A stretch of DNA of 51,650 nucleotides. Source: Clostridiales bacterium (GTDB taxonomy: Bacteria > Bacillota > Clostridia > Christensenellales > Aristaeellaceae). Below are positions 44,922 to 51,650 of this stretch, in pieces. Position 1 is the stretch's first letter. Every line of letters starts with the position of its first letter. The position numbers and the translations under genes are program-made. The stretch is from the NCBI GenBank assembly GCA_015056265.1, contig SVGR01000002.1:1-51650 (forward strand). The letters are read 5' to 3'. The notes beneath the pieces were generated by a model. That model was not told where the DNA came from. It worked only from the letters and a program-made list of their open reading frames with translations, and searched no databases.

Positions 44922-46319
44922 ATGAAAACAGATATTTTGATTGTGGGCGCGGGCCCTGCCGGTATTTTTACTGCGTTGGAGATGCTGCGCCAGGGGAGCC
45001 GGAAAAAAATAGTAATCGTGGAAAAAGGTGCCGCCATTGAGCGCCGTCACTGCCCCAAGGTGAAGACCGGGGAATGCATGAACTGCAAGCCTTATTGCCA
45101 TATCACCACCGGCTTTTCCGGGGCCGGTGCGTTTTCCGATGGCAAGCTATCCCTTTCCTACGAAGTAGGCGGCCAGCTGCCCGAATTGATCGGTGAAGAT
45201 TATGCACAAAAAATGATTGATTACACCGATAAGATTTATTTGGAATTTGGCGCCGATTCCCATGTGGAAGGGATCGGTCAGGGAGAAGAAATCAAAAAGA
45301 TTCGTCTGCGGGCCATCCGGGCGGGTTTGAAACTGGTGGATTGTCCCATTCGACATCTGGGTACTGAAAAGGCTCAGCAACTGTATCATGCCATTCAACA
45401 GCATCTGGTTGAAAACGGCGTGGAGATTTATTTCGGCTATAACTGCAACAACCTTTTGCTGGACGGTCAGCGCTGCATCGGCGTTGAAGTGGAGCATAAG
45501 GGCGTTAAGGAAGAGATCCGAGCTGAGCATACGGTGGTGGCCACCGGCCGCCGGGGCGCCGACTGGCTGGAAAAACTGTGCGGAGAGCATGGCATCGCCC
45601 ATCAGCCCGGCACCGTGGATATCGGCGTTCGGGTAGAGGTGCGCAATGAAGTCATGGAAACCGTCAACCGTGTGTTATACGAAAGCAAGCTGGTGGGCTA
45701 TCCCAAGCCCTTCAAGGATAAGGTGCGCACCTTCTGCCAGAATCCCGGCGGCTTTGTGAGCCAGGAGAATTATGATAACGATTTGGCGGTGGTGAATGGG
45801 CATTCCTACAAGGATTTAAAAACGGAGAATACCAATCTGGCCATTCTCTGCTCCCACAATTTCACCCATCCCTTCAATCAGCCTATCGCCTACGCCCAGA
45901 AAGTAGGGGAATTGACCAACATGTTGGGCAGCGGGAAGATCATGGTGCAGCGCTTCGGGGATATTCTGGATGGCAAGCGCACCTGGCAGAAGGAATTGGT
46001 GCGCGCCAATGTGCGCCCCACTTTGCCCGATGCTGTAGCGGGGGATATCACTGCTGCCATGCCTTACCGGGCCATGACCAATATCATCCACTTTATGCAG
46101 GCCATGGATGAAGTGGTGCCCGGTTTCGCCGGCTCTGAAACGCTGCTCTATTCTCCGGAACTGAAATTCTATTCCAATAAGATTCGTATGGATGCGGAAA
46201 TGAATACCAATATCCAGGGCCTGTACTGCCTGGGCGATTCCAGCGGATGGACCCGCGGCCTGATGATGGCCTCTGTGATGGGCGTTATTATGGGCCAGCA
46301 ACTGTCCAGGAAGGCCTGA
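44922..46319 (+). CDS. NAD(P)/FAD-dependent oxidoreductase, COG2509 type
   Basis: 465 residues. FAD-binding loop DILIVGAGPAGIFTAL at the N-terminus, VVATGRRGADWL near residue 205, and a C-terminal GLYCLGDSSGWTRGLMMASV that closes the flavin site. This pattern fits the widespread, uncharacterised COG2509 flavoproteins. A cysteine group CPKVKTGECMNCKPYC near residue 45 could bind a metal or serve in redox. GGTGA lies 5 bases before the ATG at 44922; GTG at 44913 is possible. It is divergent from the thioredoxin-reductase fusion, which suggests a redox theme but does not prove it. Confidence 0.85.
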   Translation: MKTDILIVGAGPAGIFTALEMLRQGSRKKIVIVEKGAAIERRHCPKVKTGECMNCKPYCHITTGFSGAGAFSDGKLSLSYEVGGQLPELIGEDYAQKMIDYTDKIYLEFGADSHVEGIGQGEEIKKIRLRAIRAGLKLVDCPIRHLGTEKAQQLYHAIQQHLVENGVEIYFGYNCNNLLLDGQRCIGVEVEHKGVKEEIRAEHTVVATGRRGADWLEKLCGEHGIAHQPGTVDIGVRVEVRNEVMETVNRVLYESKLVGYPKPFKDKVRTFCQNPGGFVSQENYDNDLAVVNGHSYKDLKTENTNLAILCSHNFTHPFNQPIAYAQKVGELTNMLGSGKIMVQRFGDILDGKRTWQKELVRANVRPTLPDAVAGDITAAMPYRAMTNIIHFMQAMDEVVPGFAGSETLLYSPELKFYSNKIRMDAEMNTNIQGLYCLGDSSGWTRGLMMASVMGVIMGQQLSRKA

Positions 46320-46337
46320 CGTGCCAGAAACTACCGC

Positions 46338-46367
46338 TTGATTTCCTGCCCTCCCGGGGGTTACAAT
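46338..46367 (+). promoter_or_regulatory. Promoter of the L,D-transpeptidase gene
   Basis: TTGATT - 18 bases - TACAAT, 36 bases before the start. Confidence 0.6.
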
Positions 46368-46403
46368 CAGGATGCGTACGGATGGATACACAAGGAGGAA
46401 AGC

Positions 46404-48092
46404 ATGAAAAAGCGGTTTTGGATTGTGTTTTTGATCGGGCTGCTGGCGGTCTTTTCTGCTGCCATCGCTCAGGAAGATACCCTGGGACTGGGTGCTGTGG
46501 GGGAGGATGTACTGGAATTGAACACCCGGCTGCGGCAGCTTAACTATACCACTGTCCGGGCTGGCAATGAATACACTCAGGCGACTCAAGCAGCCGTTTC
46601 CGCCGTGCAGGAAGCATATGGTATTCCCGTCACCGGAGAAGCAGATGGGGAGACCCTGGATATCATCTACGGCAATTGCTATCGTCCTCTCAGCCATGGT
46701 TCTCAAGGCAAGGATGTGTCTCTACTGCAGGAAAAGCTGCTGGAGCTGGGATACTATTGGGGTAATGTGAGCGGCAATTATCTGGAAGGCTCCACCGCCG
46801 CGGTGGAAATGTTCCAGAGGGAGAATGGGCTGCCGGTTACGGGAAAGGCTGATGTGAAAACCCAGGAATTGCTCTTCAGCATCCTGGCCAGGCCCACGCC
46901 AACCCCCACCCCTGTGCCTACGCCCACCCCTGTACCCACGCCAACCCCCACCCCCGGCCCCTACCGGGAGTTCAAACGGGAATTGAAATACGGCTCCACC
47001 GGCAGCGATGTGCAAATGGTACAGCAGCGGCTAATGGATTTGGGCTATTTCACTTTCTATAAGACCACAACCGGTTACTATAAAAATTCCCAGGCGGCTG
47101 TGCAGGCCTTCCAAAAGAACAATGGATTGCCGGTAACGGGAAATGTGGATAAAAATACATGGAATTTGCTCTTTAATGATGTGACGGTGGTGGATGCAAA
47201 CAGCACGCCTCACCCTACCCGTACCCCCGGCCCTGCCGCCTATTTCTTCGAGGTGGATATTAACAATCAGGTGGTGAAGGTGTGGAAATACAGCGAGGAA
47301 ACCAAGGATTATTCCATTCTGGATCGATCCTTCCTCTGTGCCACCGGCACCACCACCTATCCCACGCCCCTTGGTACCTTTATCCTCAGTGGCCGCCGTT
47401 CTTCGCACTGTAAGTTCCCCACATGGGGCGGCGGTGAAGGGCGGTATTGGACCAAGATCACCGATGAGATCGCTTTCCACAGTGTGCTGTATACCGACAG
47501 CAGCGATCCCATGACACTGAAGGTGAGTTCTCTTACCGGTCTTGGCAAGCGGGGCAGCCATGGCTGCATCCGGCTGACTGTGGCCGACGCCAAGTGGATT
47601 TATGATCATGTGGAGGAAGGTATGCGGGTGTGGATTCATGAGGATGCTGCCTCTGATCCGGAACTGCGCTATGCCATCAAGCCTGGGGAATTGAACAAGG
47701 AAAATATGATGCCCCGCACCACCCCAGCGCCCACTCCTTTCCCCGTATACGATGGGGCCAATCCCCCCGATGAAACCATCCGCAATCTCTATGTGGGCCG
47801 GGAAGGCGCAGACGTCTACTGGCTGCAGATGAAGCTAAAGGAAATGGGATTCTATACCGGTACCGTTACCGGCCAATACCGGGAAGGTACTGAGAAGGCC
47901 GTGAAAGCTTATCAGCGGGCAAGAGGCCTGACGGTGGATGGCAAAGCCGGGCAGCAAACCCTGAAAACCCTGTATAAGGAAGTAGAAAAGGCCAATGCTA
48001 CGCCCGTTCCCACGGTGCGGCCCACCGCTTCGCCTACGCCTCTCCCTTCGCCCACAGCCGTTCCTCCAGTGACGCAGAATGATGCGCTATGA
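46404..48092 (+). CDS. Secreted L,D-transpeptidase with four peptidoglycan-binding modules
   Basis: 562 residues. Makes 3-3 cross-links in peptidoglycan or attaches proteins to it, using a Cys nucleophile insensitive to most penicillins. A signal peptide (about 1-22, ending AIA) is followed by PG_binding_1 modules at about 28-92 and 93-160. Then come a Thr/Pro linker (PTPTPTPVPTPTP), a third module at 190-255, and the YkuD domain at about 278-420 with its active site in GSHGCIRLTVADAKW (His near 386, Cys near 388). A fourth module at 452-525 and a second Thr/Pro tail end the protein. Each module shows the repeated QxxLxxLGYY...F..NGLPVTG pattern. AAGGAGGAAAGC precedes the ATG. Confidence 0.93.
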   Translation: MKKRFWIVFLIGLLAVFSAAIAQEDTLGLGAVGEDVLELNTRLRQLNYTTVRAGNEYTQATQAAVSAVQEAYGIPVTGEADGETLDIIYGNCYRPLSHGSQGKDVSLLQEKLLELGYYWGNVSGNYLEGSTAAVEMFQRENGLPVTGKADVKTQELLFSILARPTPTPTPVPTPTPVPTPTPTPGPYREFKRELKYGSTGSDVQMVQQRLMDLGYFTFYKTTTGYYKNSQAAVQAFQKNNGLPVTGNVDKNTWNLLFNDVTVVDANSTPHPTRTPGPAAYFFEVDINNQVVKVWKYSEETKDYSILDRSFLCATGTTTYPTPLGTFILSGRRSSHCKFPTWGGGEGRYWTKITDEIAFHSVLYTDSSDPMTLKVSSLTGLGKRGSHGCIRLTVADAKWIYDHVEEGMRVWIHEDAASDPELRYAIKPGELNKENMMPRTTPAPTPFPVYDGANPPDETIRNLYVGREGADVYWLQMKLKEMGFYTGTVTGQYREGTEKAVKAYQRARGLTVDGKAGQQTLKTLYKEVEKANATPVPTVRPTASPTPLPSPTAVPPVTQNDAL

Positions 48093-48124
48093 GCGGAGCA
48101 GCACAGAAAAAAAGAAGGATTCTT

Positions 48125-48148
48125 GCCGCCTGTTTTCAGGCGGCTTTT
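48125..48148 (+). terminator. Terminator of the L,D-transpeptidase gene
   Basis: Perfect stem GCCGCCTG / CAGGCGGC with loop TTTT, followed by TTTT. Confidence 0.9.
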
Positions 48149-48149
48149 C

Positions 48150-48181
48150 AAATAAATAAGCGGCGCGGTTTGCGTCGCTTA
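48150..48181 (-). terminator. Terminator of the LacI-family gene
   Basis: Minus strand TAAGCG..CGC / GCG..CGCTTA stem followed by TTTATTTG. Confidence 0.65.
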
Positions 48182-48193
48182 TGGATTGTATAA

Positions 48194-49207
48194 TTATGCT
48201 TTTACGCTGTCCCTTTCCACGATGTGAAAAGGCACATGGCGGTGCTTCCGGTGGGGGGAAAAGCCGGTCATCTGCTCCAGAAGCAGTTCCAGCGTCTGCC
48301 GGCCCAGAGCAGCAGGGGAGAGATCCACAGACGTCAGCGGCGGCTGGCAGGTGCGGCCGGTGGGGGTATTATTAAAGCCAACCACCGATACATCTTCCGG
48401 TACTCTCAGGCCCTTTTCTTTTAACAGGGAAATCAGGCTCATGGCCATCAGATCGCCGGCCAGGATACCGTCCGGAGGGTTCTTTCCGGAAAACAACTGG
48501 CGGAATTTCTGCAGGTCTGGGGTACAAGTGCCCCAGCTCACTTCCACAACCGCCTGATCCTGGGGATTGAGCCCGGCGGCCCGGACAGCCTCCTCAAATC
48601 CCTGGCGGCGCAGAACGGATACGCTGTGGGCGGGAGAATAATCCCAGTATACCAGACGCTTGCAGCCGTGCTGGATCAGATGCTGGGCGGCGGCCCGCCC
48701 CACGGCCACGTTATCGTTATCCACCCAAAGCACATCATTTTCCAAAGCAGGATGGCCCAGCACCACAAAAGGAAAATTCATTTCCCACAGTTCATCCATC
48801 ATGGTATCACCGATGCGGCTGGTGAGCAGGATTACGCCCCCGACGATGCCGCTGCTTACCAATTGCCGGAGGGAATCCTCTTCATTATGGGCTTGACAGC
48901 CGGTGGACAGCATCAGATGATACCCTTCCTGGGCAGCGTATTCCCCGATGCCCCGGAGCACATCGAAAAAGAACGGCTCTGAAAACAGGGTGCTGGGGGA
49001 GGCGGGCAGCACAGCTGCGATGATATTGCTGGTGCGCTCCACCAGGGAGCGGGCCAGTAAATTAGGCCGATAGCCTAATTCCTTGACTGCCTGCTTTACC
49101 CGGGCGGTGGTTTCGGCGCTGATGCGGGGGCTGCCGGATAGCACCCGACTGACGGTGGAAACGGAAACCCCGGCGGCTTTTGCCACATCTTTGATGGTGC
49201 TTTTCAT
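48194..49207 (-). CDS. LacI family transcriptional regulator
   Basis: 337 residues. The helix-turn-helix at the very N-terminus has the classic TIKDVAKAAGVSVSTVSRVL and hinge ELGYRPNLLARSL. A periplasmic-binding-like sugar sensor follows (FFFDVLRGIGEYAAQEGYHL, DGILAGDLMAMSLISLL, VSVVGFNNTPTGR). It should repress sugar-use genes and release DNA on effector binding; the effector is unknown. AAGGAG is 8 bases before the ATG at 49207, and a TTG at 49222 overlaps that site. Divergent from a DeoR-type regulator; no catabolic gene is adjacent, so targets lie elsewhere. Confidence 0.93.
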   Translation of the reverse strand: MKSTIKDVAKAAGVSVSTVSRVLSGSPRISAETTARVKQAVKELGYRPNLLARSLVERTSNIIAAVLPASPSTLFSEPFFFDVLRGIGEYAAQEGYHLMLSTGCQAHNEEDSLRQLVSSGIVGGVILLTSRIGDTMMDELWEMNFPFVVLGHPALENDVLWVDNDNVAVGRAAAQHLIQHGCKRLVYWDYSPAHSVSVLRRQGFEEAVRAAGLNPQDQAVVEVSWGTCTPDLQKFRQLFSGKNPPDGILAGDLMAMSLISLLKEKGLRVPEDVSVVGFNNTPTGRTCQPPLTSVDLSPAALGRQTLELLLEQMTGFSPHRKHRHVPFHIVERDSVKA

Positions 49208-49238
49208 GGCAGACTCCTTCAAAATAAAATTCTTTTAC

Positions 49239-49266
49239 ATTATATGCCTTTTTATGAAAAAAGCAA
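49239..49266 (-). promoter_or_regulatory. Promoter of the LacI-family gene
   Basis: Minus strand TTGCTT - 16 bases - TATAAT. Confidence 0.6.
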
Positions 49267-49302
49267 GAATTTCAGCGCAAAGAAACAAAATAGATACCGG
49301 CC

Positions 49303-49331
49303 TTTACAAAGCGCGAAAAATATACTATGAT
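49303..49331 (+). promoter_or_regulatory. Promoter of the DeoR-family gene
   Basis: TTTACA - 17 bases - TATGAT, 36 bases before the start. Confidence 0.65.
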
Positions 49332-49367
49332 AAGAAAGCTGATTTGATTGCAATGGAGGAAATGCGC

Positions 49368-50147
49368 ATGGAGAAAATGGCCTATATTCCGGCGGAGCGG
49401 CAAAAGAAAATCATGGAATACATTGAGGTCAATACCAGTGCGCAAATCCATGAACTGGCGGAGATATTCCGGGTATCGGAAGCCACCATTCGTCGGGATC
49501 TGGACGATCTTGATCGACAGGGGGCACTGCGGCGCACCCATGGCGGCGCAATCAAGATGGACCGCAGCACGTCGTTTGAGCATATCTATTCTGAAAAAAT
49601 CGCCCTGATGACCGATGAAAAGCAGCGGATTGCAGAATATGCGGCCCGTCTGGTGCATCCGGGGGATACAGTAATGATTGATTCAGGCACTACCGCCTAT
49701 TTTATTGCCCAAGCCCTTTCCAAGATGGAGCGGCTGACGCTGATTACCAATGATCTGTATATCGCTTATCAAACCCCGCTGCATCCCTCCAGCAGCATGA
49801 TTGTTACCGGCGGTGTGCGCCGTCAGGCACGGCAGGAACTGGTAGGGACCATGACGGAGAATTTCCTGCGGGATACCCATGTGGATATTGCCTTTGTGGG
49901 CGCTGACGGAATTGATCTGGCAGGAGGCGTCACCAACGCTAATTTTGAAGAAGTGGGCGTGAAACGGCTGATGCTGAAATCTGCCATGCGCAGCGTTATT
50001 GTGGCCGATCACAGCAAATTTGGGCGCATTGCCCTAGCGCGGATTTGCGATCTTACGGATGCCGATTTGCTGGTGACGGACGATGGGCTGGATGGAGAAA
50101 TGCTGCACAGAATCGGGAAACTGTCGGTTCAGATCGAATTGGTATAG
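49368..50147 (+). CDS. DeoR/GlpR family transcriptional regulator
   Basis: 259 residues. N-terminal winged helix with IPAERQKKIMEYIEVN and VSEATIRRDLDDLDRQG, then THGGAI. The C-terminal DeoRC sugar-phosphate sensor has VMIDSGTTAYFIAQAL near 103, VTGGVRRQARQELVG, FVGADGIDLAGGVT near 180 and VIVADHSKFGR near 207. Typical repressor of sugar or sugar-alcohol genes responding to a phosphorylated intermediate; target unknown. ATG 49368 is 7 bases after TGGAGGA; two earlier in-frame ATGs lack spacing to that site. Confidence 0.93.
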   Translation: MEKMAYIPAERQKKIMEYIEVNTSAQIHELAEIFRVSEATIRRDLDDLDRQGALRRTHGGAIKMDRSTSFEHIYSEKIALMTDEKQRIAEYAARLVHPGDTVMIDSGTTAYFIAQALSKMERLTLITNDLYIAYQTPLHPSSSMIVTGGVRRQARQELVGTMTENFLRDTHVDIAFVGADGIDLAGGVTNANFEEVGVKRLMLKSAMRSVIVADHSKFGRIALARICDLTDADLLVTDDGLDGEMLHRIGKLSVQIELV

Positions 50148-50154
50148 ATGAATA

Positions 50155-50199
50155 GAAAAAACGGCGCTGCCTTTCGTTAGTGAAAGGGGCGCCGTTTTT
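50155..50199. terminator. Bidirectional terminator between the DeoR-type gene and nrdR
   Basis: Stem ACGGCGC..CCTTTC / GAAAGG..GCGCCGT, with AAAAA before and TTTTT after. Confidence 0.88.
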
Positions 50200-50210
50200 C
50201 GTGGGACAGA

Positions 50211-50687
50211 TCAACCCTGATCCCGCTTATCATCCCGATCGCTTACCAGGGATTTCAGTTCCTGCATGAAGGTGGGAATATCGGTGAAGGAGCGGTAGAC
50301 GGAGGCGAATCGGATATAGGCTACCTCGTCCAGATTGCGCAGGGCGTCCATCACCATTTCACCGATGCGGCGGGTGGTAATCTCCTCCTGCAGACTGTTG
50401 TAGGCCAATTGTTCAATGGAATTGACGATGGCCTCAATTTCAGATGCAGAGACGGGGCGCTTGTGGCAGGCTGCGATAATGCCGCTGCGCACTTTTTGCG
50501 CGTCAAACAACTCACGGGAGTTATCCTTCTTGATAACCAGCAGCTGCTGCACTTCTACCTTTTCATAGGTGGTGAAGCGGCGGCCGCAATTGATGCATTC
50601 GCGGCGACGGCGGATGGAATTGCCATCATCCGTGGGCCGAGAATCCACAACACGGCTATCGGCGCAATTACAGAATTGACATTTCAT
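50211..50687 (-). CDS. nrdR: Transcriptional repressor NrdR
   Basis: 158 residues, normal size. NrdR senses ATP/dATP through its ATP-cone and represses ribonucleotide reductase genes. N-terminal zinc ribbon MKCQFC..CADSRVVDSR and ECINCGRRFTTYE; the ATP-cone starts at about residue 48 (VIKKDNSRELFDAQKVRSGI). The C-terminus contains VAYIRFASVYRSF, a typical end. It has its own promoter upstream and is also downstream of ymxH on the same strand. Confidence 0.96.
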   Translation of the reverse strand: MKCQFCNCADSRVVDSRPTDDGNSIRRRRECINCGRRFTTYEKVEVQQLLVIKKDNSRELFDAQKVRSGIIAACHKRPVSASEIEAIVNSIEQLAYNSLQEEITTRRIGEMVMDALRNLDEVAYIRFASVYRSFTDIPTFMQELKSLVSDRDDKRDQG

Positions 50688-50732
50688 TGGGCATCATCCC
50701 TCTTTTGTAATGCTTGGGAAAGTGTTCAGGCA

Positions 50733-50761
50733 ATTATACCGCATTTTCCGGCGTTTGTCTA
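50733..50761 (-). promoter_or_regulatory. Sigma-A promoter of nrdR
   Basis: Minus strand TAGACA - 17 bases - TATAAT, 46 bases before the start codon. Confidence 0.75.
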
Positions 50762-50776
50762 TGGGTTTCGGCGGGA

Positions 50777-51031
50777 TTATTCATCAGCGAGATCGGCGCA
50801 TTCCAATTGCACCAGAATTACATTCTCGCCGATCTTGCAGATATGCTGCCAGGGGATTACTACGCCGGTTTTTTCCCCTTTGAGCACATTGGTAACCTTG
50901 AATTCCCCCGGTACCACCAGCGCCTCCACGCAACCGCTGACCGGGTTGAATTCGATATCCATTACCTTTCCCAGGCGTTTACCGTCCAGGGTATTGATCA
51001 CATCCTTGGTGCGTAGTTCTGAAAGGCTCAT
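50777..51031 (-). CDS. ymxH: YlmC/YmxH family PRC-barrel sporulation protein
   Basis: 84 residues. PRC-barrel fold with the family pattern LSELRTKDVINTLDGKRLG, DIEFNPVSGCVEALVV and IPWQHICKIGENVILV. Members are made during sporulation in Bacillus and Clostridium; function not defined. The ATG at 51031 has AAGGAGG 7 bases upstream; the ATG at 51037 is too close to it. It is followed by nrdR, with which it is often neighboured. Confidence 0.88.
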   Translation of the reverse strand: MSLSELRTKDVINTLDGKRLGKVMDIEFNPVSGCVEALVVPGEFKVTNVLKGEKTGVVIPWQHICKIGENVILVQLECADLADE

Positions 51032-51072
51032 GATCATTCCTCCTTTACGGCAGTATATGCCGGAGAGGGGAA

Positions 51073-51650
51073 TCAATTGCCGATGGATTCAATACCCCGC
51101 AGGATTTCCGGCTCCCGTACATCACGGACGGTGGTAAACACCTTTCGGGTGAGCAGCGCGCCGCTGCGGTAATACATGCAGATGAAGGGGCAATCCTCCC
51201 AGAACAGGCTCTGAATATGGTTGAGCTGCTGCTGAAAATCAAATTCATCGGTGGCAGCACGGAAACTCTTGAACAGATTATCCATGGATTTGGAAGAATA
51301 AGAGCCGTAATTACCGGTGTTGTAGGTGGTGAGCAGAAAGCCGGGATCGGGCACCACATCCATCTGGAAGGATGCAATGCATAGATCGAAATTGTGGGCA
51401 TTGAGATATTCTGCTGTTTGCTCAAAGCTGAGTACGAACACCGGGGCTTCAAAGCCAACCGCGGTGAGATAAGAAGAAATATGATTGGCAACCTGCACTC
51501 GGACGGAATTGCCCTGTTCTTCATACACATAGATGCGCAGACGCAGGCGCCGCTTGCTGCCGTTTACAATCTGGTCCAGCACATTATCGTCATCCAGGCT
51601 TTCCACCCATCCCGCCTGGGCCAGCAGTTCCCTGGCTTTATCAGGATTAT
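51073..51650 (-). CDS. ABC transporter substrate-binding protein, family 5, C-terminal part (partial)
   Basis: About 191 residues up to the window edge, where the gene continues. The first visible residues NPDKARELLAQAGWV are the hallmark of oligopeptide/nickel-type (SBP_bac_5) binding proteins. The later YNTGNYGSYSSKSMDNLF and CPFICMYYRSGALL fit the C-terminal lobe of that fold. Probably a lipoprotein delivering peptides to an Opp/Dpp permease encoded outside the window. It ends 42 bases before ymxH with no terminator seen. Confidence 0.88.
   Translation of the reverse strand, partial: NPDKARELLAQAGWVESLDDDNVLDQIVNGSKRRLRLRIYVYEEQGNSVRVQVANHISSYLTAVGFEAPVFVLSFEQTAEYLNAHNFDLCIASFQMDVVPDPGFLLTTYNTGNYGSYSSKSMDNLFKSFRAATDEFDFQQQLNHIQSLFWEDCPFICMYYRSGALLTRKVFTTVRDVREPEILRGIESIGN

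Overview
The window comes from a spore-forming, Gram-positive member of the Clostridia with a fairly GC-rich genome. The evidence is a germination protease (gpr) next to spoIIP, a YlmC/YmxH-type sporulation protein, a SpoIID/LytB-type protein, remA, a PASTA kinase, strong AGGAGG ribosome sites and sigma-A type promoters. A gut or rumen Oscillospirales or Christensenellales relative is plausible, but this is inference only.

Layout. 1-5345: end of tuf, an endo/exonuclease-phosphatase protein, gpr-spoIIP, a small membrane protein overlapping murI, and a DegV protein. 5346-5909: gene-free, holding a composite intergenic repeat. 5910-12792: uvrA; then on the minus strand a C39-like protein and a secreted SpoIID/SH3 protein; then a MATE exporter. 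12854-12991: a very small Trp/Arg-rich reading frame. 13125-27380: one long plus-strand housekeeping cluster, yicC-remA-gmk-rpoZ-coaBC-priA-def-fmt-rsmB-rlmN-stp-prkC-rsgA-rpe-rsmA. Its genes overlap or almost touch, and they link nucleotide and CoA synthesis, replication restart, initiator-Met processing, rRNA modification and Ser/Thr signalling. 27479-32540: a tellurium-resistance-like (Ter) stress module, TerD - rhomboid protease - large YceG-like protein - TelA. 32541-33123: a second copy of the composite intergenic repeat and a tRNA-Leu(UAA).

33236-43270 is the most accessory-looking part. An intact secreted VanW-domain gene is followed by a PocR/AraC regulator, an orphan sugar-type solute-binding protein, a 957-residue secreted protein with three large repeats, and a secreted/cytoplasmic pair of DUF4832-type barrel proteins. 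A 222-bp, about 98% identical copy of the vanW 3' end closes the block, so about 8.6 kb of putative glycan-handling genes lies between direct repeats. This looks like an acquired island or a single-crossover insertion.

43393-51650: a thioredoxin/thioredoxin-reductase fusion, divergent from a COG2509-type flavoprotein; a multi-module L,D-transpeptidase; divergent LacI and DeoR family regulators; nrdR; ymxH; and the C-terminal part of an oligopeptide-type substrate-binding protein running off the window end.

No CRISPR array, insertion sequence, phage gene or rRNA gene was seen. Promoter and terminator calls are by eye.
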